Source of the DNA: Liopterus haemorrhoidalis
Lineage: Eukaryota; Arthropoda; Insecta; Coleoptera; Dytiscidae
Length of the DNA: 64,000 bases
NCBI GenBank assembly: GCA_963971575.1
Contig: OZ020619.1
Location: forward strand, 62,001-126,000
Direction of reading: 5' to 3'
Below are positions 11,876 to 23,414 of the stretch, in pieces. How positions within the stretch are numbered: position 1 is the first letter of the stretch; every line of letters starts with the position of its first letter. A program made the translations under genes and the position numbers. Below the pieces are notes generated by a model. That model was not told where the DNA came from and did no database searches. It saw nothing but the letters and a program-made list of their open reading frames with translations.

Positions 11876-13424
11876 GCAAGACGAAGTAAACTAGAATTAA
11901 ACTCTGGTCCACAGATGACAAAAAAAGCCCTGAGATGCGAAATTAATTTTTAAAACAAAGTTCCAAAACTATATGTTAAAGACCAAAAAAACACAATAAA
12001 GAAAATCGGACCCGAGCTTATTAGTGAAAATAGACTACCATCTACGAATGTAAATAATATTTATTCTAAAAAAAAAAAAACAAGAAGGCTCTAAACCACA
12101 GTTTTAGAATTAATTCACCTTTCTAGTCTTTCATGACTTTCATGACTTTACCAGAAACCATTTCTTGAAAAAAAAAAAAAAATCGTGTCAAAGCAGCCGC
12201 AATCTTTGGAAATGTACTTATATGTTTTCCCCGAATATCAAAGATCGTAAAGGACATTTTAAGCTTCTAACAAGGGCTTATTTCCAAAAATAACATCACA
12301 AAGGATCAAACAAACTAAACACATTCTGAATTTTATTATATAATTATTAAATAGAAATTAAACTCTTAAGTGGCACATAGGGTTGAATAAATGTACGTGC
12401 TTGACCTCCAGCACTGTATGAAAACCGCAAATATTTATTGATAAGGGACAAATTTAAATTTATTATAACTAAAAAATCGTTAAATTTTTTTTATAATTTA
12501 ATTTAGAAATAATAGAACTTTTAAGAGGTGCATAGGGTTATGAGATATTCTGTTCTTGACTTCCAGCACTACATGAAAATAATTTCAACTAAAAATGATA
12601 AGTACTTGACGAAAAAATATTTTTTCGGAATATAGAACGTCTTTCGTAGCCATATTTTAAAACGCCTCTAAACCAAACCAAAACTGTCACCAAGTGGGGC
12701 ATAGGGCAGAAAAATGACCTTTCTCTTGATTTCAAATTGACCTCCAGCACTACATCAAAATAATATCGACTAAAAATAATTACTTGTCAGGGATAATTTT
12801 TTTTATTTTTTTCGGAATTGAAAACGTTTTTGAAATACATATTTTAAAAAACTAAACCAAATCGAAAATTTTACCAAGTGGGGCAAAGGACAGAAAAAGC
12901 TTTCTCTTCAAGTTAGACAAATTTAAAAACTACAAAAAAAAAATAATATAAAATTCCTATCGAATTTTCGTAAAGATCGAATTTCTAATATTTGCCAGGT
13001 AAAATTTCCTGTGGAATTCTGGAAATTATTCTTGCTACTTAATCCTCTTTAATACGTCCTACTCTCCTCCCCTCTTGACTTCACACGTAGATTCGCGAGA
13101 AACTTAAGACGCAAGGAAAACAAAGCGAGTAACAAAATATTGACAATATCAAAACCAAACAAACACATCTCGTCTAATATAAAATAGAAACAATAAAAAA
13201 AAAAATCAAAAAAAAAAATGTTTTAATAAAAAACTGACTGAATTTAGGGTTTCGCAGGTACCAATAAAATACTTTTTAGATTTTTGGATCAATTCTTTTA
13301 AGAAACAGGGTGTGCGACAAAAAATTATATCTATACTAATTAGTTCGTTTGTACACAACGGGCATTCCAGCTAGTATATAATGAAAATTGCGTTAAAATA
13401 AAAAAATGGTATAAAGTGTGAATT

Positions 13425-14260
13425 TTATTGCCCCTGTATAAACAGGTAAATTAAATAATTTTTTCGATAAATCAAAAAATTCAATAAATCTTTGAATTCT
13501 TAAAATTAAGTTGTTTCTAGACCTCTAGTATACTAAATAAAATCCACGGTACCGTGACGTTTCCACCACTCCTATTACCCCTGTATAAACAGGTAGATAA
13601 AATAATTTTTTCGATAAATCAAAAATTTCAATAAATCTTTAAATTCTTAAAATTAAGTTGTTTCTAGACCTCTAGTATACTAAATAAAATCCACGGTATC
13701 GTGACGTGTCCACTTCTCCTATTACCCCTGTAAAAATAGGTAGATAAAATAATTTTTTCGATAAATCAAAAATTTCAATAAATCTTTCAATTCTTAAAAT
13801 TAAGTTGTTTCTAGACCTCTAGAATAATAAATAAAATACACGGTATCGTGACGTTTCCACCTCTCCTATTACCTCTATATAAACAGGCCAATTAAGTAAT
13901 TTTTTCGATAAATCAAAAAATTCAATAAACCTTTGAATTCTTGAAATCAAGTTGTTTCTAGACCTCTAGACTAAATAAAATCCACAGTATCGTGACGTTC
14001 ACACGTTTCTACGTCTCCTATTACCCCTGTATAAACAGCTCAATAAAATAATTTTTTCGATAAATCAAAAAATTCAATAAAGCTTTGAATTCTTAAAATT
14101 AAGTTGTTTCTAGACCTCTAGTATACTAAATAAAATCCATGGTATCGTGCAGTTTCTACGGCTCCTATTACCCCTGTATAAATAGGTCAATTAAATAATT
14201 TTTTCAATAAATTTTCGAATTATTAAAATTATTTAAAGTTGTTTCTAGACCTCTTGTACT
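13425..14260 (+). repeat. 147-bp satellite, copy 2
   Basis: Counterpart of 6091-6925: six units, unit starts shifted by about 7.33 kb. Confidence 0.92.
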
Positions 14261-14412
14261 ATACTCCATTCGGATTGACTCACATTAGTCCTCAATCTTG
14301 ATCTGTTTGTCAGGGCTTTCCATGTGTCTTGTAAATCAGAACTTGTTAAATTTTCGGTTAGCTGGTTTCTCAATCTCTGGCGAGGTCTTCCCACTGATTG
14401 ACGAATATTCAA
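14245..14412 (-). pseudogene. LINE ORF2 C-terminal fragment, unit A copy 2
   Basis: Counterpart of 6911-7078: same SVGRPRQR...NRSRWR frame and the same stop, on the minus strand. Confidence 0.6.
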
Positions 14413-14602
14413 TCAAACAGTCCTTCTGAATGACTAGATCACATTTTTTTGTAGACATCTTTTAACTTTGAAACTGTTTAAAACAATTTTATTTTTTTAA
14501 CCATCAGGATTCGCTGCTCCAATTCTCCACTATCAATTTAAATTATTTAAAAATCAATGTGTTGGTTTTCTTTGCAATTAGATGTCACCTAAGCGTTGGA
14601 AA

Positions 14603-14738
14603 CATTATTATTAGTTTTTTGAAAATTGCCATAAGTGTTTTCCACAGCACCCAGTGAGTGCTGGGAATACCCACCCCTGAAGGGAGTTGGGCTCAGATGG
14701 GATGATCCGAGAACCATCCATATCCTTAGGGGTATATT
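14603..14738 (-). mobile_element. LINE 3' tail at the unit A / unit B junction
   Basis: (AAT)n, hairpin and AATATACCCCTAAGG block on the minus strand. It marks the right end of unit A copy 2. Confidence 0.7.
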
Positions 14739-15250
14739 GTCTGTCCACTCCTCTTTCACTCCTGTTCCTCTCCTCCAATTCTCCTGCATCTCTGCACTAT
14801 CTTTCTTACAACCCACTTCCATTTCTCGTTCTCTCCCTTTATCTCCCTTATCTCTTCTACATTTCCCCACTATCTGCTCCATTTCTTCACTATCTCTGCT
14901 CCATTTCTACTTCATTTTCTCACAATCTCTCCACCAAAATCATAACTCAAAAACGATTTATGGGAGAGACCACCGATTGGAATTTTTGAAATTCCCACAT
15001 TTTGATTTCCGTATAAAAATTAGAATTAGAAAATTTTAAATTGGGCCGGATTTACGGTAAAAAAAATCTTATTTCACAAATTAATATTTCAAAAAAGAGA
15101 TAGAGACCCCCGGTTTGAATTTTTGGAATCCCTATATATTGATTAGTGTATAAAAAATTTAGAATTTTAAATTTTAAAATAGGGCTGAATTAACAAAAAA
15201 TTATAATTCAAAAATTATCGAATTTCAAAATATTTTACAGCCAAAACTAT
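14739..15250. repeat. Polypyrimidine minisatellite and AT-rich flank
   Basis: From about 14750 to 14940 the plus strand is dominated by C/T with degenerate CTCCATTTCT-like motifs, matched inverted at about 52040-52320. Past 14940 the sequence is AT-rich and includes GAGATAGAGACC...GGTTTGAATTTTTGGAAT, the inverted form of the GCAGGTCTCTATC block seen in the satellite at 34.6-44 kb. Open frames on both strands here follow from the stop-free pyrimidine tract and are not taken as genes. Confidence 0.7.
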
Positions 15251-17646
15251 GAGGAAGAAATCTACGGTTTGAATTTTTGGAATGCTTGTATCTCGTTTAG
15301 TGGAAATTAAAAATTTAAAACAGGGCCAGAATTACGATAAATTATAAAAACCAAAATAATAAAATGTTTCTAATTTCAAAGGGGTAAAAATTTTGAGGCC
15401 ATAACGTTTCAATTCGGAATATCTTTAAGAGTAAACAAAGAGCAAACAAAACCCTTGAAAATGACAAAAAAAAAATGACAAACTGAAAAAGTTCTAAAAA
15501 ATTTTTTTAGCTGTTCTTAAACAGTCAGTCGAAATTGTTGGTCTTACTCGCCACCATGTTGTTCTAAGTGTCAGGTCTTTGGTCCCCCAGATACCTGGAA
15601 AGACCCGATATACTTATAACAAGATGGGGGTGATGCCAAAATTCAACTGGCACCGTCTAAAAAAGTAACTAACTTTAAAAATTTGTATAACAAAAACTGA
15701 AAGTGATACAGAACTGGGGTTAAATTTCTTTTAAATACACAGGTCTTCTTCAGTAAATAAAAACAAATAAATAAATATTTAAAACAGGAAATACAAAATG
15801 TTCAAAAAGTCTAAAATTCAAAAATTCATGCCTCAAAAATGAAAATGGATAAAGGCATGTGGTTTAAATATTTGGATTCCTAATGCCGCATTTCTACCAA
15901 AAATTTGTCTCAAAATTTAGAACAGGGCCGGATGTACAAGCTATCAAAACATTTCAAAAATTCATGTCTTAAAAATGTGAAAATGAAAAAATTTTAAAAG
16001 AGACTGTATTTCTTACTTATGCTGAATTAAACTATAAAAAAAAATTGAGTTTCAAAACTTAAAACGAGGCCGTATTTATAAGCTATCAAATAGTGGAAAT
16101 TTCAAAAATTCATCTCTCAAAAATGAGAAGAAATAGAGCCATGCAGTTTCAATTTTTGTATTCCTTATCTCGCAGTTAGTCAAATATTTGGAGTCTCTCT
16201 CTCCTCCATTTCTCGTCCTTCTCTTCTCCACCTATCCTCCATCTCTTCTCCAACTCTCTTCCATCTTTCCTCTTTAAATCTTGTTCAATATAAAAAAAAA
16301 TAACATTTCAATCTTCCAGTATCGACCAAAATGTTTATTTTCCTTCGTAGATAATTACAATGATATCCACATTTGTGTTAACGTATCATATGCACTGTAA
16401 TAGTCTTCCTCTTTGAAAACAGAATCCTGAAATCCTTGTAAACTAGATTTTCATGAGGAAGAAATCTACGGTTTGAATTTTTGGAATGCTTGTATCTCGT
16501 TTAGTGGAAATTTAAAATTTAAAACAGGGCCAGAATTATGATAAATTATAAAAACCAAAATAATAAAATATTTCTAATTTCAAAGGGGTTAAAATTTTGG
16601 GGCCATAACGTTTCAATTCGGAATATCTTTAAGAGTAGGCAAACAAAACCCTTGAATATGACAAAAAAAATGACAAACTGAAAAAGTTCATATTTTTTTT
16701 AATTGTTCTTAAACAGTCAGTCGAAATTGTTGGTCTTACTCGCCACCATGTTGTTCTAAGTGTCTGGTCTTTGGTCCCCCAGATACTTGGAAAGACCCGA
16801 TATACTTTAACAAGATGGGGGTGATGCCAAAATTCAACTGGCACCGTCTAAAAAATTAAATTAACTTTAAAAAATTGTATAACAAAAACTGAAAGTGATA
16901 CAGAACTGGGGTTTAATTTCTTTTAAATACACATGTCTTCTTCAGTAAATAAAAAAATAAATAAATATTTATAACAGGAAATACAAAATGTTCAAAAAGT
17001 CTAAAATTCAAAAATTCATGCCTCAAAAATGAAAAGGGATAAAGGCATGCGGTTTCAATTTTTGGATTCCTAATGCCGCATTTCTACCAATAATTTGTCT
17101 CAAAATTTAGAACAGGGCCGGATGTACAAGCTATTAAAACATTTCAAAAATTCATGTCTTAAAAATGTGAAAATGAAAAAATTTCAAAAGAGACTGTATT
17201 TCTTATGCTGAATTAATCTATAAAAAAAAATTGAGTTTCAAAAATTAAAACGAGGCCGTATTTATAAGCTATCAAATAGTGAAAATTTCAAAAATGGAAA
17301 GAAATAGAGCAGAAATACAGTTTAAATTTATGTATTCCTTATCCCGCATTTAGTCATATATTTGGAGTCTCTCTCTCCTCCATTTCTCCTCCTTCTCTTC
17401 TCCACCTATCCTCCATCTCTCCTCCATCTCTCCTCCAACTCTCCTCCATCTCTCTTCCATCTCTCCTTTTTAAATCTTGTTAAATATAAAAAAAAATAAC
17501 ATTTCAGTCTTCCAGTATCGACCAAAATGTTTATTTTCCTTCGTAGACATTTACAATGATATCCACATTGTGTTAACGTATCATATGCACTGTAATAGTT
17601 TTCCTCTTTGAAAACAGAATCCTGAAATCCTTGTAAACTAGATTTT
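15251..17646 (+). repeat. Unit B: direct tandem duplication, period about 1204 bp
   Basis: Copies start at GAGGAAGAAATCTACGG at 15251 and 16455. Both hold a palindromic core with GGTCCCCCAGATAC (15581 and 16776), a conserved GCATCACCC/GGGTGATGC segment, a CTCCAT-rich minisatellite (about 16190-16270 and 17375-17465) and an end near TTGTAAACTAGATTTTCA. Inverted copies lie at 50533-51725 and 59626-60490. No gene is visible. Confidence 0.88.
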
Positions 17647-17999
17647 CAATCGGAATATTTGTGCGATTCGCAATATTGCAGCAATTATTCCTGAAAAAAA
17701 TAAATCCAGTAAAGAAAACTGGTCTTCAACATGTCGGATTTAAAGCACCTACAGATATGTCCCATTATCGGACCAAAAGCAACCCAATAATATGAACAAA
17801 TCTTGTAGGATTTATAAGGTTGGTAACACTACATCTGGTTATGAGTAAAAAATTCGTTCACTCGAAAAAAATACCCACTTCCAGAGAGCATTACCGGGTA
17901 TTAGCACCCACATAAAATTCGACCATTATGTAAAATAACATGTGGTTGTAATACCCAAGAAAAATTGTGTTAATTTAAAAATCTGGAAGTCTTGATTTG
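17647..17999. other. Mostly single-copy-looking AT-rich stretch
   Basis: The first 45 bases (CGATTCGCAATATTGCAGCAATT region) continue the inverted match to 50490-50530 and 59600-59640. Beyond about 17690 I see no match elsewhere in the window and no convincing coding frame. Confidence 0.5.
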
Positions 18000-18420
18000 G
18001 TGGAAACTGCTTCTGTTGAATCTCGAGAAGACGCAACCATACCTAATTGCCTCTCCTGCGAGTGTTAGTAGGTCGAGCTGAAAGAGGAGGTGATCTTTCC
18101 TAACGGCGAACGTAATTCTTTCCGGGGAAGGCGCAAGGAAAAAGCGAGTTACCCCCCACCCACCACAAACCCAAACAGGGAAAGAAATAACGTTCAACCG
18201 TATTGTATTCACACAACAGAGCTGGTTCCTCCACGTCTATAGAAGAGTCCGTGGAGGGCTCCATTGTAAGCCATCGCCGCCCGATCCGATGCACATGGAA
18301 AGGGCTTGGGCTCCACCGGAGGAATCGCGAGGGCAACGAACAACCTAGAGGAAAGAGGATGCTTGCCCAGAACAAAAACTTGTGCCCGCATTAAAGGGAA
18401 TCCGAGTTTGCACAAGTATC
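18000..18420. other. GC-richer island, unidentified
   Basis: Base composition rises clearly above its surroundings. Overlapping frames of 63-91 codons are open on both strands (for example 18100-18375 minus, 18203-18394 plus), as expected from fewer AT-type stops. None has a recognisable motif. CTCCACG/CGTGGAG forms a short perfect stem at about 18230-18260. It could be an exon, a CpG-like promoter region or the 5' region of a decayed retroelement; the sequence does not decide. Confidence 0.35.
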
Positions 18421-18599
18421 AAGGTAACCTGAAATGTTTACTTCTGACCTCAGGAATTTTAATCTAATATTAAAACAACAAAAAATGGCGTGAGTGTTTA
18501 AAGCAACTCACTAAAAGAAAAAATAGTGAAGTTTATTATAACTTCAAGAGATAAATTTTTTGAAGGCTCGTTCCTTCACTCGGTCGATCAGTTTATCTA

Positions 18600-18925
18600 T
18601 CGAAAGATTCTTTAACGACCGGCTTCCATAAGTTTTTGACTTTTACTGAATTTATTGTTTTATGAGCGCTACCCATCCGTTGGGTAGTTGGCCCCGTGAT
18701 CAGGCGGTGTCAAACGTCCCTTACCCTTGGCTATGCCTTGGGGGGAAACATCAGATCGTCCCGACCAGTAAAAAGACTCTACCAAATGAACAAAACTCAT
18801 TCGTGACATCTTCGGTCACCTTCAGTCAACTAGTATCTCTCGTCTCCCTCGGCTAGGCCGTTAAGGTAGGGAAAAACTCGGAAGAGACTTGGTTAACCGG
18901 CGCCTACAATCCCTGAGACAGAAAT
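18600..18925. other. Second GC-richer island with perfect hairpin
   Basis: CTACCCATCCGTTGGGTAG near 18668 forms a perfect 7-bp stem. The segment contains TTGGCCCCGTGATCAGG and CCTCGGCTAGGCCGTTAAGG and no long convincing frame; the 64-codon plus frame at 18662-18856 has no recognised motif. It occurs once in the window. Nature unknown. Confidence 0.3.
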
Positions 18926-19690
18926 AAACCATGTGTATCATGAAAAGCGCAGTGTATTTAGTGTTGTGGGTGTTTTGGTGAGATTTAACTACCAACTGAA
19001 TAACCAAAAAGTTACCAGTTGTTAGAACTCACCAGTCCTCTGAATTATCTGTCAGAATCAACTAGAATCTTTCTAGATAAAAGTCCAAATCTAAATCGAC
19101 CCTAGTTAATAACAACAGGCGCATCAAAGGGGGTGTAGTACCTCTAGTTTATTTTTTGCAAAACCCAACAGAAACATACGCAGATGATCTGTGAGTGCCA
19201 CAAGAAATAAACACACTTTCACACAAAGGTACCATGTGTGGAAGGATATTTAATTGGTCTACAAGCAAACCTTGCAGCATACAAAACAGACACACGATGG
19301 TTAGTTTGATTTATCCATCTCTAACATACCTTTACTTCGGCTGATGTACAATTTAATAAACTTTTTTAAGGTGTCAAAGAAACAAATTCACCCTAAAAAT
19401 GATTACAGACTGTACAGACAGAATCAACTTGGATATAAGAGGCTTTTGATATTTGATAAACGTATTACTTTCCCCCCGTTTCTCACGGAGGAAAAATATT
19501 TCAACATTTAAAATTTATTTACATAAATTAATCCTACCTAAACTAAAATTTCTTTCAATTTGTGTTAAATTTTCTTTATTAAACATGCATTACTTTACTT
19601 TATTCAATCAAAAAATCAAAAATCATGCATTTTATCAATAAAAAATCATTTATTTCTTTCTTAATCACTGTTGTTTTGCAAATTTGTTGG
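18926..19690. other. Single-copy-looking AT-rich stretch, nothing assigned
   Basis: I see no repeat match, RNA gene or supported frame. The 62-codon frame at 19453-19641 is AT-driven and low in information. Confidence 0.5.
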
Positions 19691-19734
19691 TCCTAAGCGA
19701 CCTGTGTGTGGTACAAAGGGGTAGTTTTAAGGGG

Positions 19735-20130
19735 CAGCACTAGCTAGCCCCCCAAAACAATAAATACGCCCCCAAAGTACGCGTGTGCTTGTACCTAAGT
19801 ACTGTTTGTGTTTGTGTTACCAGGGACGTGCCCTAGATGGCAGCACTAGCTAACCAAACAGGGCACAAATTGGCTGTCCTCATGGTAAGCGTGTGTGATT
19901 TTATTTTTTAATATTTTCATGCACATGCATTGTTTTTATATGTATGTGTATTTGTCTGTGTGTACGAGTGTTTGTTACTCAGAGTATGCCCTAAGGGGTA
20001 GCACTAGCTTCCCCCCCCAAGACAATTAAAGACCACTCCGAAGTAAGCGTGTGGGAATTTAATTTTGCTTTAGTTGGGGTGTGTTTTAAGCGGTAGCTTT
20101 AAGCTTCCCACCCAAGACACGATACAGGCT
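19735..20130 (+). repeat. Degenerate tandem motif (GGCAGCACTAGCT ... GTAAGCGTGTG)
   Basis: GGYAGCACTAGCT recurs at about 19735, 19838 and 19996, with a weaker form at 20090. Each is followed by a C-run, AAGACAAT-like sequence and AAGTACGCGTGTG or AAGTAAGCGTGTG. Spacing is irregular (about 95-160 bp), so this is an old, eroded tandem repeat. Confidence 0.6.
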
Positions 20131-20756
20131 ACCCCAAGGAAAAGCGAAATTCAAATTTAAAAATTCAAAAATATTTAAAAAATTATAATTGGATTCGAAG
20201 ATCTAAAGAAATTATATACAAAAATGAATTATCTTAAAATTGTGTCTATAAATTTGAGAATAAAAGATTCTCTAAAAGTTCTAATGGAGAATCTAAAAAT
20301 TGAAATCTAAATTTAACTAAATTTGACTAATTAAAAATTTGACTAAACATTTGAAGCTAAAGATACTACTCAAAAAAATTATCTCAAAACATTGACTAAA
20401 AAATGTACTCAAAAATCGGTCTAAAAAACGAATGCTAAAATATTGACTTAAAAGTTTAACTATTTAAATTGACTAAAAATTTCCTAACACATAAGAAAAC
20501 AATTTAAAAAATGTGTGTGTGTGTGTGTGTGTATGCATATATATATAAAAGGTACCAAAAAAAAATTTTTTTTTCTCTTAAAAAAACTGATTCTAAAATA
20601 TTGGCTTTAGGTTAATAAAGTCAATATTTTACGTGATGACCTGAAAATAAAAAACTGCTCAAATTAGAGCCGACAATATTAAAAAATATTGTCCCTTATC
20701 TGTTTCTTTCTTAATTTTAGCATGCAAAATTACTGTGTGCCTTTTTAGTGTGTCAT
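20131..20756. other. AT-rich low-complexity stretch
   Basis: Many degenerate repeats of TTGACTAAAAA/AAAATT and a (GT)n microsatellite at 20512-20531 followed by TATATATA. No gene or mobile element end was recognised. Confidence 0.6.
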
Positions 20757-21440
20757 GAAAATGCCTCAAATATATCCAGTCAGCCTTAGTAAATTAACGT
20801 CCATTTCAAATAAGAATGCAGTAGTAAACGCTGCAAAACGAAAACGATTTACAGCAAATACTATATATATAAAATGAATTATTTGAAAATTTAAATAATA
20901 ATACGATAACAATTAGGTTATCGACACAAATTCCATACAAAAGATATTTTGAATTTGAAATATTAATTTTTAAAAATTATATAAAATATTTAAAAATGGT
21001 TTAAAACCCCAAACAGAATCATTATTTCACCAGAATTAATGTCTGTAATAAATAATGTAACGATTATTTTAACAAGATTTGTTAATTGCAAGAGATGATG
21101 CATTCTTAATTGAAATAAACTACAGAAACATTTCTACTTAACGGTTTTACACGGCTGTTTTAGTTCTCCGATGTCCTTTTGGTTCTTTTCCCGTTTCGTC
21201 CTCGTCCTGGTTGGTTCCTTATCCTGGTTGGTTCCTTATCCTGCTTGGCTCCTGTCCTAATTGGTTCCTTATTCCAGTTGGTCCTTATCCAAGTCCTTTG
21301 GGATCTACAAATAATTAAAATTCATTAAAAATAAATAAATAAAAATAATAGGTTCCAAACGCTTAGTAGCAGCGTATAAGGGGCAGAGAAGGTAAGCTCT
21401 CAATTTCTAGACCGTCGGCCATAGATATGAAAGTCAAATA
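20757..21440 (-). repeat. Family P fragment
   Basis: Matches the right arm of the large palindrome (about 29035-29705) in the same orientation, joined to the short 28371-28420 part, so about 0.6 kb of the arm is missing. It includes the GTCCTGGTTGGTTCCTTATC-type minisatellite (about 21200-21290) and GGCAGAGAAGGTAAGCTCTC. Confidence 0.75.
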
Positions 21441-22064
21441 AAAAAATCAGCTGTGGCCACCACAGGACCGACCGCCATCATAAAGTACTTATATAAATTA
21501 CATTCTAGCAGCAGAGTAGAAATAACTTGGCCTAATATTTTCTAACAGAGATATTATTTATCATGACCATAGAAACGTTACATATAAGTATGAAAAAATT
21601 TCGAAAAATTTTACAGAAATTATTTGAAATTTTTCGTTTTATCAAAAAACGTCTCAAATAAAAGTAATTAATTATTGCTTTTATAGCCACTTTTGGTCAA
21701 TACATTTTTTCGAAATATTTTTCTGTTGTGAAATATTCACAAAAATCTTAAAATCTACACGAGTAAACTCCCATTTTTAGTCAACCGATTTTTACCAAAA
21801 GTTGATCAACTCGTGCCATTGATGGCAAAAGCTTAAATATGAAGTTTCATAAAAATCCTTTTAGCCGTTTTTGCGCTGCACGTGTACACTGACACACGGA
21901 CAGACAGACGGACGGACAGACAGACAAACCGACAGACATCATGCTAAAAATAGTCAAAACGTTATGTAGGGACCTCAATTCGTGGAGATCCATCGAAATC
22001 TCGAAACGTCAAAATTGGTATGATCACAATACCTCCCTTATATATGTTGGCGGTCGGTAAAAAT
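21441..22064 (+). mobile_element. Element with ACCGACCGCCA inverted ends, complete copy
   Basis: It begins AATCAGCTGTGGCC, followed by ACCGACCGCCA, and ends TTGGCGGTCGGTAA, giving 11-bp inverted ends. Inside are ACGGACAGACAGACGGACGG-type tetranucleotide repeats near 21895-21945. The paralogous sequence in the palindrome arms (about 26305-26325 and 29700-29720) lacks it and joins CAAATAAAAAA to TTGTAAAAC, so this is an insertion with a visible empty site. Other pieces are at 3370-3500, 10700-10835, 33223-33775 (minus), 45280-45550 (minus) and 55920-56060. No coding capacity. Confidence 0.75.
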
Positions 22065-22434
22065 TCATTGTAAAACTATAGCCAGTTTTTTTGGTTTAAG
22101 CGGAACTAGATTATGAATTCTAGTAACTTTTACCGTTTAAGTGAGGCTTTTGATCATTTTGTTTAGCAAAAGCTCTCTTTAAACCTAAAAAGAAGAACTC
22201 ATGACAACTTAAAAAAATAAAAATTCCAGTTAGTTCCGCTTAAACGTTTTGGAATAGCCTATATAATAAAAAAAATTGATGTAAATTTTCACAAATTGAA
22301 AGTTGAGTCCAAATTATCGAGCTGATCCTGTAATGTACCGCGTAACGTAATGCTCTGTTGAAATGTTTGTCGCGAACGAATTGCAAACTTCCTCTGGGTG
22401 AGGTGACGTACGTCAGTGTGTCCAATAAGCTGTA

Positions 22435-22679
22435 GCGCCCGGTCTTTCCACCTTCAGGTGAACCTCTAGCCGACCGTCTGACAGTTGAGGTTATGTGATA
22501 CTTTTTGTGCTGAGCAGATGTCATCCCGTGTTTCATTACAAATTTATCTGACGGATAATGAGACTGACGTATTGAATTCACCGATTGTTAATGACATTTA
22601 TGCAGCAGATGAAGTTCCAGATAACCTTATCTGTCAGACAGTTACCTAGAAGTTTACCTGAAGGTGGAGAGACTCGGCC
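22435..22679 (-). mobile_element. MITE P with CCACCTTCAGGT inverted ends (copy 1)
   Basis: The ends read GGCCGAGTCTCTCCACCTTC and, inverted, GCGCCCGGTCTTTCCACC, and the inner arms extend about 55 bp through CTGTCTGACAG. Four copies exist (also 25741-25984, 27264-27509, 28514-28758). The open frame of about 90-110 codons that each carries follows from the palindromic, GC-richer composition; it has no recognised domain and I do not call it a gene. Confidence 0.65.
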
Positions 22680-22710
22680 TCAATAAATTATTATTTTGAA
22701 AGTATCTTAC

Positions 22711-22806
22711 CGAAGACTGCTGGTCCATCCAGGTCAATCGTAGGTCTCCACAGCTCCCAATCAGTGTCGTGTAGCATTTTTGAGTACTAGTGCCTTCAGG
22801 AGATAC
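22711..22806 (-). other. Exon-like island, family P (copy 1)
   Basis: On the minus strand it is bounded by TTTTTTAG and by a GTAAGATAC donor. It contains ATG followed by an open frame reading MLHDTDWELWRP then TIDLDGPAVF up to the donor in phase 1. An in-frame stop lies upstream of the ATG, as for a first coding exon. Copies: 25614-25709, 27138-27233, 28789-28884. No known domain. Confidence 0.45.
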
Positions 22807-23414
22807 CTAAAAAATAAAAATAAATTACAAAATTGTCAGCTTGAACTTACAATTTGATTAAAAAATGTCGTATAAAAAAAAGTATTAAAAATTGAATTGA
22901 AAATGCATACTAAAAATTTATCCAGTCAGCCTTAGTAAATTAACGTCCAGTTCAAATAAGAATGCAGTTGGTAGTTAACGCTGCAAAACGAAAACGACTT
23001 ACAGCAAATACTATATATATAATTTTATATATATATATATAAAATGAATTCTTTGAAAATTTAAATAAATAAGGCGATAACAATTAGATTATCGACACAA
23101 ATGCCATACATAGTTATTTTGAATTTGAAATATTAATTTTTAAAAATTATATAAAATATTTAAAAATGGTTTAAAAACCCAAACACAATGATTATTTCAC
23201 CAGAATTAATGTCTGTAATAAATAATGTAACCATTATTTTGACAAGTATTGTTATTGCGCGCTAAGCCAATCAAAATTAGGCGAAAATAGCTCATATATC
23301 CAGGTCTAGTCTTAAAGTAACCAGGTCTAGTTTCGTATTACAAAATGAGACAGATTATATATTAATAAATAAAAAAAAAACACTCACCATAAGCACAAAA
23401 TCTCCTAGCAACCC

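Larger units (their letters stand above)
7330..14663 (+). repeat. Unit A, copy 2: 7.3-kb composite repeat (direct tandem)
   Basis: Same internal order as copy 1, 7334 bp against 7329. Differences seen include longer TA runs, single substitutions such as AAGACTG/AAGAATG near 8845, and poly-A length changes. It ends in a further LINE 3' tail where unit B begins. No intact gene is visible. Confidence 0.93.
22067..23414 (+). repeat. Inverted repeat IR-A, left arm
   Basis: Complementary to 25052-26307, so that coordinates pair with a sum drifting from about 48374 at the outer end to 48466 at the inner end, the drift reflecting indels totalling about 90 bp. Includes a MITE (22076-22266), a second MITE (22435-22679) and an exon-like segment (22711-22806, minus). 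The inner end is TCTCCTAGCAACCC. Confidence 0.88.

Noticed and set aside
1..14663. Autonomous 7.3-kb DNA transposon or virus-like element
   Set aside because: No transposase, integrase, polymerase or capsid frame is present and the ends are LINE tails, so a composite duplicated unit fits better.
14635..15039. A serine/leucine-rich protein of 134 residues; similar frame at 52032-52439 minus
   Set aside because: A stop-free pyrimidine tract next to a LINE tail; composition follows the CTCCAT minisatellite.
22240..22581. A protein of about 113 residues, with relatives at 25839, 27324 and 28379
   Set aside because: The frame coincides with MITE P and its flank; much of it is the inverted arms of the MITE, and it has no recognised domain.
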